In this document: positions 34,587 through 41,110 of the stretch, piece by piece
Layout of the letters: every line of letters starts with the position of its first letter
Numbering within the stretch: position 1 is the first letter of the stretch
NCBI GenBank assembly: GCA_029247265.1
Contig: JAQWLN010000226.1
Coordinates: 1-41,110 of the forward strand
Length of the DNA: 41,110 bases
Reading direction: 5' to 3'
Source: Fuerstiella sp.
Lineage (GTDB): Bacteria; Planctomycetota; Planctomycetia; Planctomycetales; Planctomycetaceae
Program-made: the position numbers and the translations under genes
Notes under the pieces: generated by a model
What the model was told of the DNA's origin: nothing
Databases searched by the model: none
The model's input: the letters and a program-made list of their open reading frames with translations, nothing else

Positions 34587-35786
34587 GTGACGAACGAAGT
34601 CGAATTATTGAACAGCATGCAGTCGACTGCCGCTCTGTTCGATGAACTGCAGGCATCATCCGGAAGCGAGCTGGCTGTTCAGCAAAAACTTCGGACCCGG
34701 TACGATGCGGCGCTGGTTCGTGCAGCGATCGTCGTTCAGGAAGCAAGAACAAAAGCTGAAGGCAAGCTTCCAGACGCCGGCAGGCTTTGGCTGACGCGGG
34801 TCGGACTGGAGCAATCGACCGCCTGGGAAGTCGCTCAACACAAAGCTCGACGTTTTCCCGCAGACGAACACGTGTTTGACCTGTGTTCCGGGATTGGCGT
34901 CGACACCGCCGCGTTGCTGTCACGGGGAAGTATTACGTCCGTCGATGTCGATCCAGCGATGGCGCTTCGGTGCCAGTGGAACATACGCACGTGGATGGAA
35001 TGCAGCGCTGTGCGCGAACGCGGGACATGGGAACAAAAGACCGCGGATGTACTCAGCTTGAATCTAGCCGAGAAACTCGTTCATCTCGACCCGGACCGCC
35101 GGAAGGGGCGTGACCGTCCTGCTAAGCGTCTGGAGCACTATCACCCGGACCTGAAGTGGATGCAGCAACTCGTTCAGACGGCCGAAGGTGGTGCGCTGAA
35201 ACTTGGCCCGGCCAGCAATTTCATGCAGAAGTTCCCACAGAGCGAGATTGAACTCATCAGCCAGAATGGTGAATGCCGCGAAGCAACAGTTTGGTTTGGT
35301 AGTCTTGCGGGCACGAAATCATTTCGAGCGACTGTGTTGCCGTCCGGCGAATCAATCTCAGCTGATCCGCTCGACGCGTGGTGTCCGACAACTGACACAC
35401 TTTCTGACTACATCCTGGATCCCGATCCAGCCGTTGTACGCTCCGGCCTGCTCGATACAGTTGGGGAGATGCACAGCCTGCAAAGACTAGACAAAGAGGA
35501 TGAGTATCTTACGGGTTCAGCGATTCCCAGGACTGCGTTTGTGCAGGGTTTCGCTATAGAGGCCGTGCTTGGCAATAATCCAAGGGAATTGAAGCGTTTT
35601 CTGCGAGCCAATCCAGGTCGCGACTACGAAATCAAATGTCGTCACCTGAGTGTTGATGCCAACAAGATACGAAAACAGCTTCCTCGCGGAGACGGTCCGA
35701 TAAAGGTCCTGTTCTATGCACGCAAGGCGGGCAGGGCGGCCGTGGTCGTGGCCAGAAGAACGAAAAACGGTGAAATTACTGAGTGA
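34587..35786 (+). CDS. SAM-dependent methyltransferase with THUMP-like C-terminal domain
   Basis: A 399-residue protein of the PG_1098/THUMP-like group. The Rossmann methyltransferase core has motif I VFDLCSGIGVDTAAL (about residues 96-110), an acidic strand SVDVDPAMA (motif II) and the family-specific VHLDPDRRKGR (about 166-175). The C-terminal part (about 330-395, VQGFAIEAVLGNN and REL KRFLRA split by a loop, ending KVLFYARKAG) matches the THUMP-like domain. Members are thought to act on RNA, but the substrate is unknown. The GTG at 34587 lacks a clear ribosome site; ATG 34617 is an alternative start that would remove ten residues. No operon partner is evident. Confidence 0.85.
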   Translation: MTNEVELLNSMQSTAALFDELQASSGSELAVQQKLRTRYDAALVRAAIVVQEARTKAEGKLPDAGRLWLTRVGLEQSTAWEVAQHKARRFPADEHVFDLCSGIGVDTAALLSRGSITSVDVDPAMALRCQWNIRTWMECSAVRERGTWEQKTADVLSLNLAEKLVHLDPDRRKGRDRPAKRLEHYHPDLKWMQQLVQTAEGGALKLGPASNFMQKFPQSEIELISQNGECREATVWFGSLAGTKSFRATVLPSGESISADPLDAWCPTTDTLSDYILDPDPAVVRSGLLDTVGEMHSLQRLDKEDEYLTGSAIPRTAFVQGFAIEAVLGNNPRELKRFLRANPGRDYEIKCRHLSVDANKIRKQLPRGDGPIKVLFYARKAGRAAVVVARRTKNGEITE

Positions 35787-35991
35787 ACTCCGTCGACGAG
35801 TCGGATTCTGAAAACTAACGTACTCCCTACGGAGAAGACGAAACACACGCGAACCCAATGAAGGTGATTCGCATAGGTTTCCGAAAAGTGTCGAAGCAGA
35901 CCTTGCACGGCAGTTCGGTCTGGACTGTCGTCCATCGAAATCATGCGACGACATCGACCTGAACACCTGTTCTGCTGGCATGGAGATAGCA

Positions 35992-37293
35992 ATGAACAAT
36001 GTTCTTTCGGTGGTGCTGGCAGGGGGGAAGGGTTCCCGCCTCGACCCACTTACTGCAGACCGCAGCCAGCCGTGCCGTTTGGCGGTGCATTTCGCATCAT
36101 TGATTTCTCGCTTTCCAACTGCATCAATAGTGGTCTGCGCAAAATTCTTGTGGTGACGCAGTACAAAGCAGCCAGCCTTGAACGACATATCGAACGTGGC
36201 TGGCATTTCCTGTGCAATGAACTTGGTGATTTTGTCCGCGTGCGTCCACCGGAGCAGCGGGTCGGCGAAAGCTGGTATCTGGGCAACGCGGACGCCCTCT
36301 ACCAGAACATCTACACCATCGAAAAACTGGCGCCGAAGCACGTTCTGATTCTCAGCGGGGATCACATCTACCAAATGAACTACAGTCGCTTCGTGTCTGA
36401 CCATATTCAAACCGAAGCGGACTGCAGCATTGCCTGTGTGCCGGTTCCGATCGAAGAGGGACGTCGTTTTGGTGTCATGCAGGTTGACCGCGACAACCGC
36501 ATCGTCAACTTCAAAGAGAAACCAGAACATCCCGAACCAATTCCCGGCGAGCCTTCCCAATGTCTGGCTTCAATGGGCATCTATGTTTTTCGTACGGACT
36601 TCCTGTTCGAACACCTGTGCCGCGATGCCAACACACCAAACAGTCATCGCGACTTTGGCAAAGACATCATCCCGTCCATTATCGATCAACACCTCGTCCG
36701 AGCGTGGTCATTTTCTGACCTGGAAACGGCGGATCCGGGATACTGGAAAGACGTCGGAACACTAGACACATACTACGAAGCCAATATGAGATCTGATCTC
36801 AGTTGATCCAAAATTACAATTTGTATGACTCCGATTGGCCGATTCGCTCTTACCAAAAACCATTGCACCTCCTAAATTCGTATTTAACGATCCGTTGCCT
36901 GGAAGCGAACGAGTAGGACATGCGGTGGACAGCATGGTCTGCCCTGGTTCGATCGTTTCCGGAGGCACGGTAGAGCGATCAATCCTGAGACCGTCAGTTC
37001 GGGTCAACAGCTACGCTGAAGTGCGCGATTCCATATTGTACGAAGGGGTGTTGATCGGCAGATATGCACGGGTTCGGCGAGCAATCATGGACAAGGACGT
37101 TCAAATTCCTGAAGGCATGCGGATTGGTTACGATGCAGATGAAGACCGTCGACACGGCTTGACTGTCTCAGAAAACGGCATCGTGGCCGTACCGAAGGGC
37201 GCTCGGTTTGACACGCAGCCCATCGTCATGAAGCCTCACATTGGCCAACAGGACGTGCGGGCCCGCATGCTGCGTTCCGGTGCCGATCATTGA
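35992..37293 (+). pseudogene. glgC: Glucose-1-phosphate adenylyltransferase, multiply frameshifted
   Basis: Nearly the whole GlgC protein is recognisable but spread over several frames. The start ATG 35992 has GGAG six bases before and reads MNNVLSVVLAGGKGSRLDPL, then runs out of frame near 36060, where the conserved RAKPAVPFGG should be: about four bases are missing and the sugar-phosphate Lys is lost. A second frame carries AVPFGGAFRIIDFSLSN to YEANM, ending at 36806. An extra base near 36790, an extra base near 36822 and a missing base near 36865 are needed to read [21 protein letters not shown] and PPKFVFNDP in order. The last frame gives the left-handed beta-helix ([34 protein letters not shown]) up to 37293. 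At least four frameshifts in 900 bases indicate real decay of glycogen synthesis at this locus. Confidence 0.85.
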
Positions 37294-37319
37294 GCCGGAC
37301 CTGATTTCGGGAACCTGCA

Positions 37320-39197
37320 TTGGCTGAAGACAAAAACAAGACAGTCCTTTCGGGGCGACGACGCCGCACTTTCGCAGTCCTGGCTGTTGTGCTGGGCACT
37401 CTTCCACTGGTGATGCTGGAGTTGACGTTGCGTGCCCTGGGTGTTGGAGACTCAGCCGCCGTTGATCTGCATGCCGGATTCGGCAGTTCAGCCGGACTGT
37501 TCGAACTTGACGAAAGTGAACAGGTCTATCGGACTCGGCTGTCCCGACAGAGATTCTTCGTGCACCAGGAGTTTCCCGCAGTAAAGTCCCCGGCTGATTT
37601 TCGCATTTTTTGCCTCGGTGGCTCAACTGTGCAGGGACGTCCATATCGTCCCGAAACGGCATTCGGTCAATGGCTGGAGTTGCAACTGAATGCCGCAGAC
37701 CCTTCCCGCACGTATCAGACAATTAACTGTGGCGGCATTTCGTACGCCAGTTATCGCCTACGGCCACTGCTTCAGGAAGTGCTGACCTACGAACCCGATC
37801 TGATCGTTCTGGCGACTGGACACAACGAATTTCTGGAAGACCAGACGTATGCGGATGTGAAGAAACGGTCTGGCTTTCGAATTCAGCTGGAGGAATCCGC
37901 AAAATCACTTCGCACAGTCATGCTGTTCCGAAAACTCACTGGCGGTGAAGCTCGACAGGAGCCCACTGAGGATTCAGGCGCTCCTGCAGTCGCTTCAACT
38001 GAAGCTGTCGAAGCGAGGCTCGATGACGAATCCGGCTACGCGTCTTATCACCGCGACGAAGAATGGCAGCAGAATGTAGCTGACAGCTTTGACGATTCGG
38101 TACGAGAGATGGTGCGGCTGTGCCAGCAGGCCGACTTACCGATTGTCCTGGTTCAACTGGGTGCAAACCTGCGCGACTGCCCGCCCTTCAAGTCGGAACA
38201 TCGGACCGATATCAATGTCGAGGATGAACAACAATGGCAGACGCTGTTCGACACTGCGACAGCTGACGCCCTTTCTGATCCGGCGGGTGCCCTGGCACTC
38301 TATCAGCAGGCCGCGAAGATAGACGATCAGTTTCCTCTGTTGAACTTCCGAATGGCACGATGTCAGGACCGGCTGGGACAATTCGACGACGCCCGCAAGA
38401 ATTACGTTCTGGCTCGGGACCGCGACATATGCCCGTTACGTATGCCGGGCAATCTGGCAGAGAAACTGATGGCCATCGCCAGGGAGACTCAGGTGCCTGT
38501 CATCGATGCAGCATCGTCAATGGCTGCCCGCAGTCCTCAGCAGATCCCCGGATTCAATGCCTTCGTGGACCACGTTCACCCGACGATTGGTGGTCACCAG
38601 CGAATGGCTCAGGCGATTGCCTCCACGCTGCACGAGACCAACATCGTTGTCAGCTCGACTATTGCGACGGAACGGCTGAGACAGCTGTACCGGGATCACA
38701 TGGAATCACTTGGCCCCATTTACTTTTCCAATGGCCGACGACGTATCGGATGGCTTGAGGGATGGGCGCAGCGACAGCGACTGCTGGACGAGATAACTCC
38801 TGTCGACCCACGGGGAATGGTTGCGGCAACGATCCGCAGTCTGGACCTGCACGACTTCGAGGCCGCTACAGAGTTTCTTCATGACGCGATCGCTACGGAT
38901 GAATCGGCCAGCCAAATGCTGCTGGAACACTCGATCGAGCTGTTCCGACAGGGCAGAAACCACACGTCGCGCTGGCTGTTGAAAGAACTGGAAACAACAG
39001 CGAAGAGCGAACCGTTGGCCGCTCAGATAGCCCTCGGATTTCTGATCATTGCGATTGACGACGAAAACGTGTCTGAAGCTGCTGCCGTATACAAACCCCT
39101 CGCAGATAACTGGAGCACCATTATCGAGGCGGATGCCTCCGGCTGGTCTGCGACGATGCCCGATGTCATGAAACGTGCTCGCCGCGTACTGCCGTAA
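37320..39197 (+). CDS. Membrane-anchored SGNH hydrolase-like protein with TPR-type C-terminus
   Basis: A 625-residue protein. The N-terminus is basic and followed by one membrane segment (FAVLAVVLGTLPLVMLELTL, about 18-37), leaving the rest outside the cytoplasm. The SGNH catalytic elements are all visible: FCLGGSTVQG with Ser102, CGGISYAS (oxyanion Gly), TGHNEF with Asn169, and DHVHP with Asp417 and His420. Helical repeats resembling TPRs lie between (ALALYQQAAKIDDQFPLLNF) and at the C-terminus (about 500-620). Family members de-acetylate or otherwise process sugars or act in envelope polysaccharide modification; the substrate here is unknown. The TTG at 37320 is the start in frame, 26 bases after the glgC remnant. 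Confidence 0.83.
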   Translation: MAEDKNKTVLSGRRRRTFAVLAVVLGTLPLVMLELTLRALGVGDSAAVDLHAGFGSSAGLFELDESEQVYRTRLSRQRFFVHQEFPAVKSPADFRIFCLGGSTVQGRPYRPETAFGQWLELQLNAADPSRTYQTINCGGISYASYRLRPLLQEVLTYEPDLIVLATGHNEFLEDQTYADVKKRSGFRIQLEESAKSLRTVMLFRKLTGGEARQEPTEDSGAPAVASTEAVEARLDDESGYASYHRDEEWQQNVADSFDDSVREMVRLCQQADLPIVLVQLGANLRDCPPFKSEHRTDINVEDEQQWQTLFDTATADALSDPAGALALYQQAAKIDDQFPLLNFRMARCQDRLGQFDDARKNYVLARDRDICPLRMPGNLAEKLMAIARETQVPVIDAASSMAARSPQQIPGFNAFVDHVHPTIGGHQRMAQAIASTLHETNIVVSSTIATERLRQLYRDHMESLGPIYFSNGRRRIGWLEGWAQRQRLLDEITPVDPRGMVAATIRSLDLHDFEAATEFLHDAIATDESASQMLLEHSIELFRQGRNHTSRWLLKELETTAKSEPLAAQIALGFLIIAIDDENVSEAAAVYKPLADNWSTIIEADASGWSATMPDVMKRARRVLP

Positions 39198-39202
39198 GGT
39201 GA

Positions 39203-40861
39203 CTAACGATGGCTGGCCCAGTCGGCGAGAGCTTCACGGTTGATTTTAACGTTGTGCCGGGTGTCCACCGGCAACGATCGATGAAACAAGATCTGACTGA
39301 TGCTTTTCGTCAGAACATTGGCCGCCCCCAGTGCCAGTAATTCATCTCGCAGCTGAGCCGCTTCTGCTTCTGATGCCGGAAAGTGCCCCGACTCCGGTTC
39401 TGCGACTATCACGGGCGTCTGACTGCCACGTTCACCAATCCCGACAAGTGCGCAGCGATAAACGTGATGGTGCTGGTTGAAGATGGCTTCGCAGCGAACA
39501 GAGAACATCGTGCTGTCAGGAGTGAAGACGATGTGAGCCTTGCGTCCGCAGAACCAAAGCCGGTTGTCATCGTCGAGATATCCCGTGTCTCCCATGCGGT
39601 GCCAGAACCCGTCGCCATCGTTGATCTTTGCCAGAGCTGTGGCCTCTGAGCGGCGAAAGTACTCACGGGTCGCCACCGGGCCTTTGACAACGATCTCACC
39701 AATCCTCCCCGGTGCACACTCTGTGGCATCGGCAATATTCTCAATCGGGTCAAAGGAGACTTCGACGATACGAACGTGCATCTGATCGAAAACCGTTCCA
39801 ACACATGTCCCAGCACCATTGGCAGTTTGTTCTGCTGTGTCCGAAAGAACCTGACGACCTCCAATGGCGGCAACCGGCAGACATTCGGTGGCTCCGTACG
39901 GTGTAAAGATGTCGGTGGCGTCAGGCAACGCTTCAGTCATGCGCCGCAGCACATGATTAGGTACGGGAGCACCAGCCGACAATATTCGTCGTAACTTCGG
40001 CAATCGAATTCCGTGTTCCTGACAGTAACGACCGACGGTGTTCCACAGAGCCGGAGAACCAAAGGCCTGCGTGACACCGTTGTTGTTGATGGCTTCCAGA
40101 ATCTTAACCGGATCGACGTCGGCAGGCCGAGTCGGATCCATATCCGGAATGACGGTTGTTACCTGCATCGCGATGTTGAACAGTGCGAACAACGGAAAAC
40201 CGGGAAGATCGACTTCACCAGGTTGAATGCTGAATCGCTCGCGAATCAAATCGACCTGACTATCAAACATCCCGTGTTCGTAGGAGACGCCTTTCGGCGG
40301 TCCGGTACTGCCACTGGTGAATATTATCGCCGCCTGATCCGTCGAACTGGTCTGCGGCAGACCATTCGACACGCTAGCGCCGATCCGCACCAGATCGGAG
40401 TACGAAGGACAGCCAAAACGTCGTTTCTTTGACCCTGCAACAATATTGAACCGCGCACTGCCGAAGCGTCTAAACTTCAGTCGACGGATAAACTGAACGA
40501 TGGGAATCGCGATGAAGCCACTGGGGTCGCACTGATCAAGACAGCGAAACACGTTTGCTCGCCCCATCCCGGGATCGATCATTGTACAGACCGCACCAGA
40601 CCGAAACACGCCAAAGGTCAGTGCGATCGATTCCAGTGAAGGAGGAACAAACATTGCGAGTCTGTCACGGGGCTGCACTCCCATGCTGATCAGCCCCCGA
40701 GCAATGCAATCGGCTTCGTGATCCAGCTGGGCAAACGTCAGCTGCGTATAAGCAACCCGTTGCTCCCGATCGCGACCCTCAGGAAAAACTACCGCTCGCT
40801 GATGCGGAACGATTTCCGCGGACGTTCGCAATCGGTCGGCAATATTTAGAGGACGCTGCAT
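39203..40861 (-). CDS. oleC: AMP-binding ligase, OleC-like
   Basis: A 552-residue member of the acyl-adenylate-forming family. The ATP loop TSGSTGPPKG is at residues 182-191, followed by TPYGATE (A5), GDTGYLDDDNRLWFCGRK (A7/A8) and a late catalytic Lys in HNVKINREAL. FPLFALFN, PDMDPTRPA and GSPALWNT with LSAGAPVPNHVL are the signature segments by which I place it near OleC, which converts beta-hydroxy acids to beta-lactones in long-chain olefin synthesis, over ordinary fatty-acyl-CoA ligases. No oleA, oleB or oleD neighbour is inside the window; they could lie beyond 41110. The ATG at 40861 has only a weak ribosome site. It is convergent with the SGNH gene, five bases between stops. The remaining 249 bases to the window end show no gene. 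Confidence 0.8.
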   Translation of the reverse strand: MQRPLNIADRLRTSAEIVPHQRAVVFPEGRDREQRVAYTQLTFAQLDHEADCIARGLISMGVQPRDRLAMFVPPSLESIALTFGVFRSGAVCTMIDPGMGRANVFRCLDQCDPSGFIAIPIVQFIRRLKFRRFGSARFNIVAGSKKRRFGCPSYSDLVRIGASVSNGLPQTSSTDQAAIIFTSGSTGPPKGVSYEHGMFDSQVDLIRERFSIQPGEVDLPGFPLFALFNIAMQVTTVIPDMDPTRPADVDPVKILEAINNNGVTQAFGSPALWNTVGRYCQEHGIRLPKLRRILSAGAPVPNHVLRRMTEALPDATDIFTPYGATECLPVAAIGGRQVLSDTAEQTANGAGTCVGTVFDQMHVRIVEVSFDPIENIADATECAPGRIGEIVVKGPVATREYFRRSEATALAKINDGDGFWHRMGDTGYLDDDNRLWFCGRKAHIVFTPDSTMFSVRCEAIFNQHHHVYRCALVGIGERGSQTPVIVAEPESGHFPASEAEAAQLRDELLALGAANVLTKSISQILFHRSLPVDTRHNVKINREALADWASHR

Positions 40862-41110
40862 TTACGATGAAGGTTTCAATGCGTGGAGCGGAAGCCGCAC
40901 GCTGCTGCATACGACGAACGACTTCTGATGAAAAGACGAACTCGAATTCTAATAAGGGGATGAGCTCAGGCCATTCTGCAATCACAGACGCTCAAGACAG
41001 CAAGTGACTGCCCCACACTCTAGGCGCTTCCGACGGAATGACAAGCTGTGCCGTCGGACACGTGCGGGTCCAACAATGAATCGTCTCCGGAGCGACTGAC
41101 TGGCGTGCCG

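Noticed and set aside
35992..36900. Programmed frameshifting to make GlgC
   Set aside because: Several separate shifts are required, including loss of about four bases, with no slippery site at the breaks; decay is simpler.

Overview
The window looks like a chromosomal segment of a planctomycete (order Planctomycetales or a close relative). The indications are a formylglycine-type sulfatase, many exported proteins of planctomycete type (Tat-exported, DUF1326, SGNH/TPR, ceramidase-like), an OleC-like AMP ligase, moderately high GC, frequent GTG/TTG starts and AGGAG-type ribosome sites. This taxonomic call is inferred from gene content; no marker gene is present.

Layout. 1-463: right end of an IS3-family insertion sequence whose transposase is frameshifted. 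853-3878: a membrane-anchored unknown protein convergent with a sulfatase. 4102-18209: a molybdenum-hydroxylase island. It holds xdhC; a minus-strand operon (9292 to 5050) for a Tat-exported three-subunit enzyme plus a small Cys-rich protein; an exported gene pair and a DUF1326 protein; a MocA/MobA-like nucleotidyltransferase; and a plus-strand operon (12756-18209) for a second, cytoplasmic-type enzyme followed by a MoaD-like carrier and a twin-arginine protein. The most striking point is that the exported iron-sulfur subunit has serine in place of all four cysteines of its plant-type [2Fe-2S] site but keeps the second cluster site.

18231-19555: remains of two divergent genes (a patatin-like 3' end and a DUF389 gene lacking its 5' part) joined as if by a deletion. 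19556-22536: ammonium transporter and PII with a structured leader and a perfect terminator, then a receiver-only response regulator. 22836-26957: four translationally coupled genes (esterase-like hydrolase, ceramidase-like hydrolase, two amidohydrolase-fold proteins, the second without the metal-binding HxH). 27084-29459: queC and hflX. 29859-33451: a Cys-rich lipoprotein and an exported unknown protein. 33513-35786: scpB and a THUMP-like methyltransferase. 35992-37293: a glgC pseudogene with at least four frameshifts. 37320-40861: an SGNH/TPR protein convergent with an OleC-like ligase.

How the genes fit together: xdhC, the MocA-like enzyme and the MoaD-like protein can be read as cofactor supply for the two hydroxylases, one facing the periplasm and one the cytoplasm. 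AmtB, PII and possibly the leader RNA form a nitrogen-sensing unit. The 22836-26957 operon looks like a catabolic or surface-hydrolysis module of unknown substrate. Substrates of both hydroxylases cannot be read from the sequence.
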